NCBI RefSeq assembly: GCF_900107275.1
Contig: NZ_FNPI01000003.1
Span: 62,001-126,000, forward strand
Length of the DNA stretch: 64,000 nucleotides
Origin: Evansella caseinilytica
Lineage (GTDB): Bacteria; Bacillota; Bacilli; Bacillales; Salisediminibacteriaceae
Direction of reading: 5' to 3'
Shown: piece after piece, positions 36,548-48,122 of the stretch
How the letters are laid out: the number at the start of each line of letters is the position of its first letter
Numbering within the stretch: position 1 is the first letter of the stretch
The notes under the pieces: generated by a model
What the model was told of the DNA's origin: nothing
What the model saw: the letters and a program-made list of their open reading frames with translations, nothing else
Database searches by the model: none
Program-made: the position numbers and the translations under genes

Positions 36548-36865
36548 GGCATGCTCTTCGCACCGAGTTTGTTCGAAAAGGGAAAACCGCCCTTTTCGTT
36601 AGGGCTGTGGATAGGGGCGATGGCTTCGCTCGCTGCGCGCCAGCTAGGAGAAAACCACACCTAGCTGGCTTTAAAAAGAGGCTGCGGCTTCACTCATTGC
36701 TTCAAGTGAGACTCAAAAGAGAAAAGCACTCTTTCTTTTATGCGAGGCATGCTTTCGCCGCTGCCTTGGGCGAGAAATGCGCTCTCCCAAGGCTTATTAA
36801 CCGGCGGCATGCTCTTCGCACCGAGTTTGTTCGAAAAGGGAAAACCGCCCTTTTCGAACAAACTC
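36548..36865. repeat. Family A-related repeat block after polC, with a 51-base direct repeat
   Basis: GGCATGCTCTTCGCACCGAG and the following GGGAAAACCGCCCTTTTCG form a 51-base segment present at 36548-36598 and again at 36806-36856. The second copy completes an 18-bp perfect hairpin GAGTTTGTTCGAAAAGGG/CCCTTTTCGAACAAACTC (36823-36865), ending one base from the polC stop. Between them are diverged family A parts (GGCTTCACTCATTGCTTC, CCAGCTAGGAG with CTAGCTGG). Confidence 0.7.
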
Positions 36866-36866
36866 T

Positions 36867-39800
36867 CTAAAACAACGATAATTGGTTGGAGTCGGGTAAT
36901 TCGCTTAAGCAGCCGTGATCATCCAGATTTTCAAGCACTGTTTTTGTTATTTTGCTTCGTTCACGCAAATCCTCTTTCGAGAGGAATTCTCTTTCCTCCC
37001 TGGCTTTAACAATATTGATCGCCGCGTTCGTTCCTACGCCGGACAGCGCGTTAAACGGTGGAATGAGCGTATCTCCCTCTACCAAAAATTCGGTTGCCGA
37101 TGACCGGTTCAAGTCGATTTTTTGGAAAGAAAATCCTCGTTCGCACATTTCCAACGCCAATTCCAGAACGGTTACAACACTTTTTTCTTTTGGCGACGCG
37201 TCGAGCCCCTTGGCATAAATTTCTTCGATTCGCTTGCGGATTGTCGCCGAGCCGCGGATCATCGTATCGAGCTCGAAATCGTCTGCTCTGACGGTAAAGT
37301 AGGCTGCGTAAAACATCATCGGATGATGTACTTTAAAGTAAGCAATCCGGACCGCCATCAAAACATATGCCGCGGCATGTGCTTTCGGGAACATGTATTT
37401 GATCTTCAGGCAGGAGTCGATATACCAATCGGGAACGCCGTGCTTCTTCATTTCTTCGATCCATTCTTCCTGCAGTCCTTTTCCTTTACGGACGGATTCC
37501 ATTATTTTGAAGGCAAGGGAATCTTCGAGTCCTTTGTATATCAAATACACCATGATATCGTCACGGCAGCCGATAACCTCTTTCAGTACGCAAGTCTGAT
37601 TCGCTATCAAATCTGCGGCGTTATTCAGCCATACATCCGTTCCGTGTGAAAGTCCGGAAATTTGGACGAGTTCACTGAAGGTACTCGGTTTTGTCTCTTC
37701 CAGCATTTGCCGGACAAATCTTGTTCCGAATTCCGGTATTCCGTATGTTCCCGTCTTACAAAGAATTTGTTCCGGCTCTACGCCGATGGATTCCGTTCCG
37801 CTGAACAGCTTGAATACTTCTGGATCATCCACAGGCACCGTCTTTGGATCGATGCCGCTGAGATCCTGAAGCATGCGGATGACGGTGGGATCATCGTGTC
37901 CGAGTATATCAAGCTTTAACAAGTTGTCATGAATCGAATGGAAATCATAATGCGTTGTCTTCCATTCCGCCGAGGAATCGTCAGCTGGGAACTGGATCGG
38001 CGAGAAATCATAAATATCCATATAATCGGGAACGACGATGATTCCTCCCGGATGCTGTCCGGTCGTCCGTTTCACACCTGTACATCCGGTGACAAGGCGA
38101 TCGACTTCTGCACTGCGTAAATGTAATTGATGATCACTCTCATATCCTCTGACAAAGCCGTACGCTGTTTTTTCTGCAACCGTACCGATCGTACCTGCCC
38201 GATAAACATAGTCTTCACCAAACAACTCTTTCGTGTAGTTGTGGGCTGTCGGCTGATATTCCCCGGAAAAGTTTAAGTCAATATCCGGAACCTTGTCCCC
38301 TTTAAAGCCTAAGAACGTTTCAAAGGGAATATCTTGTCCGTCTTTTTTGTAATTTGCACCGCATTTTTCGCAATTTTTGTCGGGCAAGTCAAAGCCCGAG
38401 CCGACAGAGCCGTCATCAAAAAAGATAGAGTGATGGCAATCAGGGCACACATAATGCGGCGGCAGCGGGTTGACCTCGGTGATCTCCGTCATCGTTGCCA
38501 CAAAGCTTGAGCCGACGGAGCCGCGGGAGCCGACTAAGTAGCCGTCATCCAACGATTTTTTTACCAACTTGTGGGAAATAAGATAAATGACGGAAAAACC
38601 GTTGCTGATGATGCTGTTTAATTCCTTTTCCAAGCGGGCTTCCACGATTTCCGGAAGCTCTTCCCCATAAATTTCACGTGCTTTTTTATAGCTCATGTCC
38701 CGCATTTCCTTATCGGCACCTTCGATTTTTGGTGTATATAAGTCGTCCGGGATCGGCTTGATTTCGTCAATGTCATCGGCGATGGCGTTGGGATTCGCAA
38801 TAACGATCTCCTTCGCTGTTTCTGCGGGAAGAAAGCTAAAGCAGTCCAGCATTTCATCCGTCGTACGGAAATGAACTTCAGGCAATGTTGCTTTGTTCAG
38901 GGGATTCGCTCCCCCTTGGGAAGCGATCAATATCTTGCGGTAAATCGCATCCTCCTTGTTTAAATAATGAACATTTCCGGTTGCTACTACCTTTTTGCCC
39001 AGCTTTTTACCCAATTCGACGATCTTTTTTAGAACATCTTTTAAAGCAAGCTCGTCTCGGATGACTTCTTTTTCAATAAGGTGATAATAATTGCTTGGCG
39101 GCTGCACTTCCAAGTAATCATAATATTTCGCGATTTTTTCTACATCCTCTGGAGACTTTTGCATCATCGCGTCAAACACTTCGCCGTTATCGCAGCCGGA
39201 GCCGATGATTAGTCCTTCCCGATGCTCCTCCAGCACCGATTTCGGAATTCTTGGAACCCGGTAAAAATAATTGATATGGGCTAAGGAAACGAGCTTATAT
39301 AAATTGCGTAATCCTTTTTTCGTTTTTGCGAGTATAATACAATGGCTCGGACGCTGTTTTTTGAAATCGTCCTTGGATGTCTGTTCGTTTAATTGATTGT
39401 GGTTGACAATTCCCCGCTCCACGGCATCCTTTACCATTTTCCACAATAAGTGACCGGTTGCTTCGGCATCATAGATCGCCCGGTGATGGGAAACAAGCTC
39501 AATGTTAAACTTTTTACACAACGTATTGAGCCGGTAATTTTTAAACGTCGGATACAGCAGCCGTCCAAGCTCCAGCGTGTCAATAACCGGGTTGGCTGCC
39601 TGATTATAGCCAATTTTTTGATAGCCGGCGTTAATAAAACCCATATCAAAGCTGGCATTGTGCGCCACGAAAATCGCATCCCCCGCCCATTCGTGGAAAT
39701 CTCTTAACACATCATCGATCTCCGGGGCATCGGCAACCATGTCATCGGTAATTCCCGTCAGGTCTATTATGAGAGGAGACAGCTTTTCATGCGGATTGGC

Positions 39801-41171
39801 AAACGATTCAAAGCGGTCAACAATTTCACCGTCTTTTACTTTTACAGCTGCCAATTCGATAATGGTGTTATACACTGCTGATAAACCCGTCGTCTCTACG
39901 TCAAAAACGACGAACGTTTCCTCCGTCAGGATTCTATCGGCGGTATTATAAGCAATCGGTACGCCGTCGTCGACTAAGTTTGCTTCTAAACCATATAAAA
40001 TTTTGATGTCGTGCTTTTTCCCTGCGCCATACGCTTCAGGAAACGCCTGTAAAACGGCGTGGTCTGTGATCGCTATCGCTTGATGACCCCATTTTTTTGC
40101 CTGTGCTATATGTTTGGATACCGGAGTCACGGCGTCCATTTGACTCATCGGAGAATGGAGATGGAGCTCCACGCGCTTTTCCCCTTCCGGTGCACGATCC
40201 ACCCGTTCATTCGGGGCGATTTCCTGTATATCCCTTGCCATCATCACTAAATCACGGACAAAGGTATCGAATTGAATGCCGCCCCTGACTTTGACCCACA
40301 TTCCTTTTCTGATCGATTCCATGATCGGTAAATCTTCCTTGCCGTTGGAAAACATTTTTACAAGGAAGGAGTCCGTATAATCCGTTATTTTAAAGGTAAG
40401 CAAGGTGCGGCCGCTTTTCAGTTCTTTTGTTTCCGCATCAAAAATATATCCCTGGATGGCTACCCGGCGCTCTTCTTCTACGATTTCTTTCATTTGCTTC
40501 AAGTCATCATCCTTGATCATCGAACCGATGGAAATGGATTCCGGCTTCGGCAGTTCCTTCGCTCTCTCCTCCAGGCGTTTCTTCTCGAGCATCGCTTCGA
40601 CAACCTTCGAATGATCTTCTTCTTTCCGTTGCTCGACAAACCTCTCCATCGCTTCCTTTGATTCCTTGATGACCGTTTCCAAGATTGGACGGCCAAATCC
40701 TGCCTCAGCAAATACAAACTGAAGCGGTCCTTGCACGCGTCGCAGGAGCATTTCCGCTTCCGTCTCATTCATTACCGAGATCAGCAGTTTATTGCCGTTC
40801 ATTGTCGGAATTTGCTGCTGCAACCGGTGAATTAAGCCGTTTGTTGCGCCGCGGAGCTTTTCTACAAAGTACGGCCAATAGTCTTTTAAAAAGTCGTTAA
40901 CATCAAACTCTGTTGTATAGGAAAGCTTCATTTCCACATTTGCAATATGTTCAAGGCCTTCCTTGACCTTTGATTGAAGCAGGTCAAATGCATAAAAAGG
41001 CAGGACGGAAGGGAATGAAATGAAAAACCTCCACTTTTTTTCCGCCTGATGCACTTCCAGTTTTTCAATGGCTCCTCCGGTCAGATGCTTTTGCATGACA
41101 TCCTCCGGCATGACCACCTGCTCCATTAACAGTTGAAAACGATCTTGGCGAATTAGGCGATCATCGTTCAT
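36867..41171 (-). CDS. polC: DNA polymerase III subunit alpha, Gram-positive type (PolC)
   Basis: The main replicative polymerase, 1434 residues. It has an N-terminal region and OB fold ([19 protein letters not shown]), PHP domain ([15 protein letters not shown] and following), an inserted 3'-5' exonuclease ([21 protein letters not shown]), then the polymerase core with the catalytic acidic motif [14 protein letters not shown], a zinc-binding cysteine set ([17 protein letters not shown]) and the helix-hairpin-helix region near the end. The start follows GAGGAGG. It lies between proS and rimP, as in B. subtilis. Confidence 0.97.
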   Translation of the reverse strand: MNDDRLIRQDRFQLLMEQVVMPEDVMQKHLTGGAIEKLEVHQAEKKWRFFISFPSVLPFYAFDLLQSKVKEGLEHIANVEMKLSYTTEFDVNDFLKDYWPYFVEKLRGATNGLIHRLQQQIPTMNGNKLLISVMNETEAEMLLRRVQGPLQFVFAEAGFGRPILETVIKESKEAMERFVEQRKEEDHSKVVEAMLEKKRLEERAKELPKPESISIGSMIKDDDLKQMKEIVEEERRVAIQGYIFDAETKELKSGRTLLTFKITDYTDSFLVKMFSNGKEDLPIMESIRKGMWVKVRGGIQFDTFVRDLVMMARDIQEIAPNERVDRAPEGEKRVELHLHSPMSQMDAVTPVSKHIAQAKKWGHQAIAITDHAVLQAFPEAYGAGKKHDIKILYGLEANLVDDGVPIAYNTADRILTEETFVVFDVETTGLSAVYNTIIELAAVKVKDGEIVDRFESFANPHEKLSPLIIDLTGITDDMVADAPEIDDVLRDFHEWAGDAIFVAHNASFDMGFINAGYQKIGYNQAANPVIDTLELGRLLYPTFKNYRLNTLCKKFNIELVSHHRAIYDAEATGHLLWKMVKDAVERGIVNHNQLNEQTSKDDFKKQRPSHCIILAKTKKGLRNLYKLVSLAHINYFYRVPRIPKSVLEEHREGLIIGSGCDNGEVFDAMMQKSPEDVEKIAKYYDYLEVQPPSNYYHLIEKEVIRDELALKDVLKKIVELGKKLGKKVVATGNVHYLNKEDAIYRKILIASQGGANPLNKATLPEVHFRTTDEMLDCFSFLPAETAKEIVIANPNAIADDIDEIKPIPDDLYTPKIEGADKEMRDMSYKKAREIYGEELPEIVEARLEKELNSIISNGFSVIYLISHKLVKKSLDDGYLVGSRGSVGSSFVATMTEITEVNPLPPHYVCPDCHHSIFFDDGSVGSGFDLPDKNCEKCGANYKKDGQDIPFETFLGFKGDKVPDIDLNFSGEYQPTAHNYTKELFGEDYVYRAGTIGTVAEKTAYGFVRGYESDHQLHLRSAEVDRLVTGCTGVKRTTGQHPGGIIVVPDYMDIYDFSPIQFPADDSSAEWKTTHYDFHSIHDNLLKLDILGHDDPTVIRMLQDLSGIDPKTVPVDDPEVFKLFSGTESIGVEPEQILCKTGTYGIPEFGTRFVRQMLEETKPSTFSELVQISGLSHGTDVWLNNAADLIANQTCVLKEVIGCRDDIMVYLIYKGLEDSLAFKIMESVRKGKGLQEEWIEEMKKHGVPDWYIDSCLKIKYMFPKAHAAAYVLMAVRIAYFKVHHPMMFYAAYFTVRADDFELDTMIRGSATIRKRIEEIYAKGLDASPKEKSVVTVLELALEMCERGFSFQKIDLNRSSATEFLVEGDTLIPPFNALSGVGTNAAINIVKAREEREFLSKEDLRERSKITKTVLENLDDHGCLSELPDSNQLSLF

Positions 41172-41272
41172 GACAGGTCCTCCTCTACCAATCCATTAAA
41201 ATATGAAAACAACATGCGCGTGCTTCTCACATAACTGTTTTTTTCGCTTCGCGCGGCGGGCATGTGAATGAA

Positions 41273-41308
41273 AGTGACTCAAAAGGCCGCGTTTCCTTTT
41301 GAGTCACT
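41273..41308 (-). terminator. Terminator of proS
   Basis: AGTGACTCAAAAGG pairs perfectly with CCTTTTGAGTCACT around an 8-base loop. The minus-strand T tract is short (TTTC), so some read-through into polC is likely. Confidence 0.7.
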
Positions 41309-41324
41309 CCTACCAATGTCGACA

Positions 41325-43025
41325 TTATTGGATTACTTTTTTGATTGTGTCTAGTAAATGATCTTTGTGAGCTTCCAGAGTTTCTCCTGTTCTGCGAACC
41401 TTTACTTCGACGATGCCTTCCTCGGCCTTCTTACCCACGGTAATCCGGAGCGGAAATCCGAATAAATCGGCATCCTTGAATTTTACTCCCGGACGTTCGG
41501 CACGATCATCAAGCAGCACATCATAGCTTTCTTGTTGTAAAAGATCGTATAATTCTTCCGCCAGTTGTTTTTGCGCTTCCTGCTTCATGTTCACCGGTAT
41601 GAGATGAATATCAAACGGAGACACAGACTGCGGCCAGACAATGCCGTCTTCATCTTGATGCTGCTCTATTACTGCGGCCAGCGTTCGCGTCACGCCAACG
41701 CCGTAGCACCCCATAATCATCGGCTGTGTTTTTCCATTTTCGTCAAGGAACGTCGCTCCCATCGCTTCGCTGTAACGGGTACCGAGCTTAAAGACATGTC
41801 CGACCTCAATCCCTTCCTTAAAGCGAATCGTACCACGGCCGTCCGGGGACGGATCCCCTTCTTGAATCAAACGCAGGTCAGCATACTGCTCTATAGGAAA
41901 GTCGCGCCCGGGGTTGACATTCCGCAAATGGGCATGTTCTTTATTTGCTCCGCAGACGCCATTGACAATCGCCTCTACAGCTTTGTCGGCGACAATACGG
42001 ACTTCCGCTTTTACTCCCACCGGGCCGACATATCCCGGCGCTGTTCCCGTCCAGGTTTTCGTTTCCTCCTCCGCAGCCAGCTCTACCGTCTGTGCATCGA
42101 AAACATGCTTCACTTTAATCTCGTTTATTTCATGATCTCCGCGCACCAAAATGAGAACAGGCTGGTCATCAACAAGGAATAACAGCGATTTAATCAGCTT
42201 TTCTTTTGATACATTCAAAAACGCCGCCACTTCCTCGATCGTCCTCGTGTCAGGAGTAGCAACGGCTTCCATTGCCTTTAACGCTTCGTCCGCTTTTTTG
42301 TAGGAGATATTTACTTCGGCAATTTCGATATTAGCCGCATAGCCCGATTGATCGGAGTAGGCAATGGTGTCCTCGCCGATTTCCGACAGCACCATGAATT
42401 CATGGGTATCCTTGCCTCCCATTGCCCCGGAATCTGCTACAACAGCACGGAAATCAAGGCCGCAACGGGTAAAAATATTGGTATATGCTTGATACATTTT
42501 CTCATAGCTGGCATCCAGGCCGTCAAAGCTTGTATCAAAGGAATAGGCGTCTTTCATGATAAATTCCCGCGATCGTAAAACACCGAATCGCGGACGTCTT
42601 TCGTCACGGAACTTGGTTTGAATTTGATAAAGTGTCATTGGCAATTTTTTATACGATTTCACATCGTCTCTGACAAGGGTCGTAATTACTTCTTCATGGG
42701 TTGGACCTAGTGCAAATTCTCTGCCATGCCTGTCGTTCAGTCTCATCAGTTCCGGGCCGTAGGCTTCCCAGCGCCCGGATTCCTGCCATAGTTCCGCCTG
42801 CTGGATGGCCGGCATCAGGAGCTCCTGGGCTCCTGCCTTATTCATTTCTTCTCTGACAATACGTTCTATTTTTTGCAGTGCCTTATAGCCAAGAGGTAAA
42901 AAGGAGTATACCCCTGAAGTACTCTGACGGATTAATCCTGCCCGCAGCATCAGCTGATGGCTTTTGACTTCGGCGTCGCTTGGTATATCACGCAGCGTCG
43001 GGGCCAAATAAGTACTTTGTTTCAT
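41325..43025 (-). CDS. proS: Proline--tRNA ligase
   Basis: A 566-residue bacterial-type class II synthetase. It has motif 2-like [29 protein letters not shown], an inserted YbaK-like editing domain (about 225-390), and motif 3 in [14 protein letters not shown]. It starts at an ATG behind GAGGTG. No T-box leader was seen in the upstream 686 bases, which hold a tandem repeat array and a family A copy. Confidence 0.96.
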   Translation of the reverse strand: MKQSTYLAPTLRDIPSDAEVKSHQLMLRAGLIRQSTSGVYSFLPLGYKALQKIERIVREEMNKAGAQELLMPAIQQAELWQESGRWEAYGPELMRLNDRHGREFALGPTHEEVITTLVRDDVKSYKKLPMTLYQIQTKFRDERRPRFGVLRSREFIMKDAYSFDTSFDGLDASYEKMYQAYTNIFTRCGLDFRAVVADSGAMGGKDTHEFMVLSEIGEDTIAYSDQSGYAANIEIAEVNISYKKADEALKAMEAVATPDTRTIEEVAAFLNVSKEKLIKSLLFLVDDQPVLILVRGDHEINEIKVKHVFDAQTVELAAEEETKTWTGTAPGYVGPVGVKAEVRIVADKAVEAIVNGVCGANKEHAHLRNVNPGRDFPIEQYADLRLIQEGDPSPDGRGTIRFKEGIEVGHVFKLGTRYSEAMGATFLDENGKTQPMIMGCYGVGVTRTLAAVIEQHQDEDGIVWPQSVSPFDIHLIPVNMKQEAQKQLAEELYDLLQQESYDVLLDDRAERPGVKFKDADLFGFPLRITVGKKAEEGIVEVKVRRTGETLEAHKDHLLDTIKKVIQ

Positions 43026-43069
43026 CTGAAGTCACCTCATATTTCTTTCATTCGGTCGTATCTTTCATA

Positions 43070-43564
43070 CGCTCATAACCGTCTATAAAACGCGACAGCT
43101 CCCTCATCGTACCGTCGTTTTTCCAAAAGGGAAATGCGCCCTTTTATTTTAGTTTACGACGGCTCGCTTTTGTCGCACGTCGGTTATGACAAATGCGCTC
43201 ATAACCGACTTAAAAAACGCGACAGCTCCCTCATCGTACCGTCGTTTTTCCAAAAGGGAGATGCGCCCTTTTATTTTAGTTTACGATGGCTCGCTTTTGT
43301 CGCACGTCGGTTATGACAAATGCGCTCATAACCTACTTAAAAAACGCGACAGCTCCCTCATCGTACCGTCGTTTTTCCAAAAGGGAAATGCGCCCTTTTA
43401 TTTTAGTTTACGATGGCTCGCTTTTGTCGCACGTCGGTTATGACAAATGCGCTCATAACCTACTTAAAAAACGCGACAGCTCCCTCATCGTACCGTCGTT
43501 TTTCCAAAAGGGAAATGCGCCCTTTTATTTTAGTTTACGATGGCTCGCTTTTGTCGCACGTCGG
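43070..43564. repeat. 127-base tandem repeat array, about 3.9 copies
   Basis: Units begin CGCTCATAACC at 43070, 43196, 43323 and 43450 (first unit 126 bases, others 127). Units 3 and 4 look identical over their shared length. Each contains AAAAGGGAAATGCGCCCTTTT and an inverted CGGTTATGA/TCATAACCG spanning unit junctions. The order of motifs parallels inverted family A (GTCGTTTTTC, AAATG, CTCATAACCGACTTAAAAA). The 127-base period is not a multiple of three, and the open frames crossing it are not genes. Confidence 0.9.
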
Positions 43565-43568
43565 TACG

Positions 43569-43713
43569 TCGTTTTTCAAAAAGGCAATGGTTCCGCTCGA
43601 TGCGCCGGCTACGAGAACACCACTCATAGCCGGCTTAAAAAGAATGCATCGGCTCCACTCATTGCATCGTGTTTGTTCAAAAAGATTAAATGCGATCTTT
43701 TTGAACAAACACT
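43569..43713. repeat. Family A repeat, inverted, abutting the rasP stop
   Basis: Starts GTTTTTCAAAAAGGCAATGG, carries the tip hairpin GCCGGCTACGAG with CTCATAGCCGGC and GAATGCATCGGCTCCACTC, and ends with the hairpin GTGTTTGTTCAAAAAGAT / ATCTTTTTGAACAAACAC, whose last bases touch the rasP stop codon. Confidence 0.85.
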
Positions 43714-44983
43714 ATAGAAAAAATTTATTGATGTCGTTCCATGTCACGACAAGCATGAGCAACATCAGGAGTGCAAAGCCGATAAAGTGGACGAGTCCCT
43801 CTTTTTGCGGATCAATCGGTTTTCCACGGACTGCTTCGAGCGCGATGAACATTAATCTGCCGCCGTCCAATGCAGGAAGAGGCAATAAATTGATGATGCC
43901 TAAATTGACGCTTAAAATCGCTGTCCACTGCATCAGCACTAAAAAGCCCATTGCCGCAACCTCACCAGTATAGCTGTAAATTCCCACCGGACCTGCTAAA
44001 TGGTCCAGCGTAAACTGTCCTGTCACAAGCATTCCAAGTGATTCAAAAATAAGCATAGTAAACTCGTACGTTTGCTTAAATCCAAAAGTAATTGCTCCAA
44101 AGACGGATTTCTCTGTTGCAGGGGTAATGCCGACCACGCCTTGCACTTGTTCGTCGGCTCCTACACGCTCCTGCGGAACGATCGTGACTGCAAATTCATC
44201 ATCCGTTCCTCTGGAAATGTCAAAAACGAGCGGTTCATTCGGATGCGCTTGAATAATCGCTGTCATTTCATCCCATGTACTTACTTGTTCCCCGTCGATG
44301 GCTAAAATTCTGTCCCCGCTTTGCAAGCCCGCCTGTATTGCCACGCCGTCTTCCGTTACATTTCCTACGAGGGGCTCATTTACCGGCATTCCGGCAAGCC
44401 AGCCGTACAATGTCAGAATGACGACTGCAAGAACAAAGTTCATCATCGGTCCGGCAAACAGCGCCATTGCCCGCTGCAACAATGTCTTTGCTCCGAACTG
44501 ACGATCATATGGTGCGATTTGTGTTGCCTGTTCGTCTAATATATATTCCGCTTTTTCATCAACTTGGTAGGTGACGATCCCTTCCTCGTCAACGATATAT
44601 CCTTTAACGTACAACTCTTTTTCCAAATCGATCTTTTCCACTTGAATCACTTTGCAATCAGGATGCTTGGATTTGTTGTTTATAATCAGCTTCTGCACTT
44701 TTCCGCTGTCGTTAAATGTCAGGCCGATTTCATACCCAGGCTTTATCTGAATCATCTCCGGATCCTCCCCGGCCATTCGAACGAAACCGCCTAAAGGAAG
44801 AAGCCGGATCGTATAAACTGTTTCGCCTTTTTTAAACGAGAATATTTTCGGTCCGAAGCCGATGGCGAATTCTCGGCACAAGATTCCCGCCCGCTTAGCA
44901 AAAATAAGATGGCCGAGCTCATGAATAAACACAAGAAGCCCGAAGATAATGATAATGGAAATAAATGTATTCACGGCAACCAC
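43712..44983 (-). CDS. rasP: RasP/RseP family site-2 intramembrane zinc protease
   Basis: A 423-residue membrane protease that cleaves anti-sigma factors and other single-span proteins within the membrane. HELGH at residues 21-25 lies in the first membrane segment, a PDZ domain lies in the middle ([20 protein letters not shown]) and the C-terminal [12 protein letters not shown] supplies the Asp ligand. It starts 5 bases after dxr, as in B. subtilis. The stop codon is flanked directly by a family A hairpin. Confidence 0.95.
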   Translation of the reverse strand: MVAVNTFISIIIIFGLLVFIHELGHLIFAKRAGILCREFAIGFGPKIFSFKKGETVYTIRLLPLGGFVRMAGEDPEMIQIKPGYEIGLTFNDSGKVQKLIINNKSKHPDCKVIQVEKIDLEKELYVKGYIVDEEGIVTYQVDEKAEYILDEQATQIAPYDRQFGAKTLLQRAMALFAGPMMNFVLAVVILTLYGWLAGMPVNEPLVGNVTEDGVAIQAGLQSGDRILAIDGEQVSTWDEMTAIIQAHPNEPLVFDISRGTDDEFAVTIVPQERVGADEQVQGVVGITPATEKSVFGAITFGFKQTYEFTMLIFESLGMLVTGQFTLDHLAGPVGIYSYTGEVAAMGFLVLMQWTAILSVNLGIINLLPLPALDGGRLMFIALEAVRGKPIDPQKEGLVHFIGFALLMLLMLVVTWNDINKFFL

Positions 44984-44988
44984 ACCCT

Positions 44989-46140
44989 TTATTTCAGATA
45001 AGATCGTACTTTTTCTCTCGTCTCTTCATCTGCAGCAATAATCTCCTCCAACGATGGTGACTGCACTGTCTGATGAGCTGTCAGTGCTTCCTCCACCAGT
45101 TCGTCAATTTTCAGGAAAGAAATTTCTCCCTGTAAAAATGCCGCGACGGCCACCTCGTTTGCTGCATTCAGTACAGCCGGGGCGGTTCCGCCTGTTTTTC
45201 CCGCTTCATAAGCCAAGGCTAAACAGCGAAACCTGTCCGTATCGAGCTGTTCAAAATGAAGAGAACCGATTTCCAATAAGTTTAACCTTTTCCCCCCGGG
45301 TAAATCAAGTCTTTCAGGCTTGGAAAGGGCATATTGTATCGGCACTCTCATATCCGGGGTTCCAAGATGGGCCAGTACACTACCATCAATATATTCGACC
45401 ATGGAATGAATGATACTCTCTTTATGTAAAATAACATCGATTTTCTCATAAGCAATATCGAAAAGCCATCTCGCTTCAATGACTTCTAGACCTTTATTCA
45501 TCATCGTTGCGGAATCGATGGTAATTTTAGCCCCCATCTGCCAATTAGGATGCTTTAATGCATCTTCAACAGTAACGCCGACCAGTTCCTCACGTGTCCT
45601 ATTGCGAAAGCTTCCGCCGGAAGCGGTAATAATCAACCGCTGTACCTCGCTGTCCACGTTTCCGTGCAGGCACTGATATATTGCCGAATGTTCACTGTCC
45701 ACCGGTATGAGTTCCGTTCCACTTTTCTCGGCTAGTTCTGTCACGATCTGCCCTGCCATCACCAACGTTTCCTTATTGGCGATGGCAATATCCTTTCCGC
45801 TTTCGATAGCGGCTATCGTCGGCTTTAACCCGATGCTTCCCATCACTGCATTGACGAGGAGTTCAGACTGCTCATGAACGGCTACCTCGATCAAGCCGTC
45901 CTCCCCGTAAACAAGCTTTGTTCCAAGTGGGAGTTGCTGACGAATGCTGTCGGCAATCGCTTTTGATTGGACACAGACGATGGCAGGGTGAAATTCATGG
46001 ATTTGTTTTAAGCCAACATCCGCATTTCTGCCAAAACTGAGGGCGGTGATTTGAAATTCCCCCGGATGGGAACGAACAACATCCAGCGTTTGTGTACCGA
46101 TGGAGCCGGTCGATCCTAACACACTTATTTTCCTCATCAT
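44989..46140 (-). CDS. dxr: 1-deoxy-D-xylulose 5-phosphate reductoisomerase
   Basis: Second step of the MEP isoprenoid pathway, making 2-C-methyl-D-erythritol 4-phosphate with NADPH. A 383-residue protein with [14 protein letters not shown] at the N-terminus, substrate residues in [10 protein letters not shown] and [20 protein letters not shown]. It starts at one of two adjacent ATGs behind AAAGGAG. It supplies isoprenoids for undecaprenyl phosphate made by nearby uppS. Confidence 0.96.
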   Translation of the reverse strand: MMRKISVLGSTGSIGTQTLDVVRSHPGEFQITALSFGRNADVGLKQIHEFHPAIVCVQSKAIADSIRQQLPLGTKLVYGEDGLIEVAVHEQSELLVNAVMGSIGLKPTIAAIESGKDIAIANKETLVMAGQIVTELAEKSGTELIPVDSEHSAIYQCLHGNVDSEVQRLIITASGGSFRNRTREELVGVTVEDALKHPNWQMGAKITIDSATMMNKGLEVIEARWLFDIAYEKIDVILHKESIIHSMVEYIDGSVLAHLGTPDMRVPIQYALSKPERLDLPGGKRLNLLEIGSLHFEQLDTDRFRCLALAYEAGKTGGTAPAVLNAANEVAVAAFLQGEISFLKIDELVEEALTAHQTVQSPSLEEIIAADEETREKVRSYLK

Positions 46141-46165
46141 TTTACGGTTCTCCTTTTATTCTGCC

Positions 46166-46226
46166 CCAATCTTCTTGCCGCTGTTATGTCCTCCTTTTTG
46201 AACAGACAACTTGAAGAGGATGTTTA
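46166..46226. repeat. Family B fragment between cdsA and dxr
   Basis: TCTTGCCGCTGTTATGTCC then TCCTTTTTGAACAGAC, the right end of family B, is followed by a damaged left-like end (GAGGATGTTTAGGAACAC). Body missing. Confidence 0.7.
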
Positions 46227-46238
46227 GGAACACATTCT

Positions 46239-47030
46239 TTAAATAAACCCGAGCAAATAAATGACCGGCATGACAAAAATCAAGCTGTCCAGCCTGTCCA
46301 AAATGCCTCCGTGACCGGGCAGGATGTGCCCCGAATCTTTTACTGAATAATGTCTTTTTAAGGCGGATTCAACGAGATCCCCCAATTGCCCGGCAACAGA
46401 AACGGCAAAAATAAACAGAAACGCCATTAACCAGCTTGAAAAAACAGGGACGATCAATAAATAACTAATTCCAATGATATATGCCAGCAGGATGCCACCA
46501 ATAGCGCCTTCAACGGTTTTATTCGGGCTTATCTCCGGCCACAGCTTCGTTTTTCCGAAGCTTTTCCCGGCAAAATACGCGCCGGAATCCGTCGACCAGA
46601 CAAGAATGAGGACAAAAAACAACAGTGCCAAGCCGTTGTCAAGGAATCTTGTATGCATAAAGTAATGGAATCCAAAGCCGATATAAACGGATGTTATCAG
46701 CATAAAACCTGCATCATCAAACGTGAGGTTATTTTTAGTAATCACGGTGAGAATCAACAGGACGACAGCAAGGAGCAAAAACAATTCTAACTTATTGGTA
46801 TGCAACCAGCCGAAGGGCAAGACGTTTTCCGGCAAAAGTAGAAGCCACATCAGCAAATAGCCGACAACGCCGGTACTTGATAACGACTTCACTTGCTTCA
46901 TCTTCAGCAATTCATTCATCGCAATCGTAGCAAGAGCCACCATCATGATAATAAAAGGCCAATTACCGAGGATCGTCAATGTCAGAAATGGTACACCTGC
47001 GATAACTGCTGTGATAATTCGTTGTTTCAT
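46239..47030 (-). CDS. cdsA: Phosphatidate cytidylyltransferase
   Basis: Makes CDP-diacylglycerol from phosphatidic acid and CTP, the substrate for pgsA encoded at 3584. A 263-residue polytopic membrane protein with about eight hydrophobic segments and the family signature GDLVESALKRHYSVKDSGHI ... LPGHGGILDRLDS near the C-terminus. It starts 15 bases after uppS. Confidence 0.95.
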   Translation of the reverse strand: MKQRIITAVIAGVPFLTLTILGNWPFIIMMVALATIAMNELLKMKQVKSLSSTGVVGYLLMWLLLLPENVLPFGWLHTNKLELFLLLAVVLLILTVITKNNLTFDDAGFMLITSVYIGFGFHYFMHTRFLDNGLALLFFVLILVWSTDSGAYFAGKSFGKTKLWPEISPNKTVEGAIGGILLAYIIGISYLLIVPVFSSWLMAFLFIFAVSVAGQLGDLVESALKRHYSVKDSGHILPGHGGILDRLDSLIFVMPVIYLLGFI

Positions 47031-47045
47031 TGGCCTTCCTCCTCC

Positions 47046-47819
47046 CTACACGCCGCCGTACCGTCTCGCTCTTCGTTGATATACTTTAATCGCTTCATCA
47101 AAATGCGCTTCTGTAAAATCGGGCCACAATACGTCCGTAAACCAAAATTCTGCGTAGGCAAGCTGCCAGAGCATGAAGTTGCTCAACCGGATTTCACCAC
47201 TTGTCCGTATCAGCAAGTCCGGATCTTGTAAGCCCGTTGTCATTAAATAATTTGTTAACGTTTCTTCCGTAATATCATCTATCGACAATGAATCATTCTC
47301 AATGGAATGATACATATTTTTTACAGCTTGAATGATTTCCGCACGGCTGCCGTAATTCAATGCAAAGTTTAAAATAAGGCCGTTATTGTTTCTTGTTTTG
47401 TCGACTGCCCTCTCGACGGCTCGCAAAGTGTGCTTTGGCAAATTCTCCTTGGAGCCGGTCAGGCGGATCGTTACGTTTTCTTTATACAGCACCGGTAATT
47501 CTTTGTTTAAATAAAGCTCCGGCAATTTCATTAAGAAATCGACTTCCGTTTTCGGACGCTTCCAGTTTTCCGTGGAAAAAGCGTATAAGGTGAGGATGTT
47601 GATACCTAGTTTATTCGCTCGTTTCACAATTTTCCGAACAACGTTCATTCCTTCACGATGTCCCGCAATTCTTGGGAGACCTCTCTTTTTTGCCCACCTT
47701 CCATTACCATCCATGATAATGGCCACATGCTTTGGCATCTTTTCCGGTTCAGCTCCGTTCTGCTCCTCTAACGGACGAAACTCTGATTGATTTTTGCGAG
47801 TATTTATATTTTTAAACAT
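47046..47819 (-). CDS. uppS: Undecaprenyl (isoprenyl) diphosphate synthase
   Basis: Makes C55 undecaprenyl diphosphate, the lipid carrier for cell-wall synthesis, by cis-prenyl elongation. A 257-residue protein with HVAIIMDGNGRWAKKRGLPR (catalytic Asp) and RTSGEIRLSNFMLWQLAYAE. I start at 47819 (MFKNINTRKN) behind GGGGGAAA; an upstream ATG adding 10 codons is less likely. It precedes cdsA. Confidence 0.95.
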   Translation of the reverse strand: MFKNINTRKNQSEFRPLEEQNGAEPEKMPKHVAIIMDGNGRWAKKRGLPRIAGHREGMNVVRKIVKRANKLGINILTLYAFSTENWKRPKTEVDFLMKLPELYLNKELPVLYKENVTIRLTGSKENLPKHTLRAVERAVDKTRNNNGLILNFALNYGSRAEIIQAVKNMYHSIENDSLSIDDITEETLTNYLMTTGLQDPDLLIRTSGEIRLSNFMLWQLAYAEFWFTDVLWPDFTEAHFDEAIKVYQRRARRYGGV

Positions 47820-47902
47820 ACAGTTTCCCCCAAATTGCTTCCGCTCCAAAAGGCAAAGCAGCTATCCGTTTCATTTTGTCATCAAGCGGAAAACAAACTG
47901 TT

Positions 47903-47932
47903 GTATGTCATCCTTTTTGAGCACACACCATT
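47903..47932. repeat. Remnant of a family B end upstream of uppS
   Basis: GTTGTATGTCATCCTTTTTG then AGCACACACC is a degraded family B right end. Nothing else recognisable lies in 47820-47902. Confidence 0.45.
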
Positions 47933-47956
47933 AGTTAAAAAAACCCCATGCATCGA

Positions 47957-47998
47957 GGGCACTGAAAAAGGGTGCTTTTTTCCCCTTTTCTAGTGCCT
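47957..47998 (-). terminator. Hairpin family C, copy 2
   Basis: GGCACT with AGTGCC and AAAAAGGG with CCCCTTTT form an interrupted stem. It lies downstream of frr and may terminate it. Confidence 0.45.
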
Positions 47999-48039
47999 AT
48001 GTGCAATGTGTATCGCCATTGCAGCCTAACTCAGCAGGC

Positions 48040-48069
48040 ACTGAAAAAGTTGATTTGTACTTTTCCAGT
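48040..48069 (-). terminator. Hairpin family C, copy 3, downstream of frr
   Basis: ACTGAAAAAGT pairs with ACTTTTCCAGT with one mismatch. It is the hairpin nearest the frr stop (54 bases) and closely matches the one after ymfI. Confidence 0.5.
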
Positions 48070-48122
48070 GGTCACCTATGCAGCACGGGGCTTTTCCACG
48101 TTTTATTTTACAGGTTTTCCGA

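Noticed and set aside
43070-43564. Possible CRISPR array
   Set aside because: Units are contiguous and nearly identical over 127 bases with no unique spacers; no cas genes nearby.
43026-43711. T-box leader for proS
   Set aside because: No T-box sequence, specifier stem or antiterminator seen; the gap is repeats.
43134-43973. Overlapping plus-strand open frames with repeated peptide segments
   Set aside because: They cross the 127-base tandem array, shift frame between units and run into rasP antisense.
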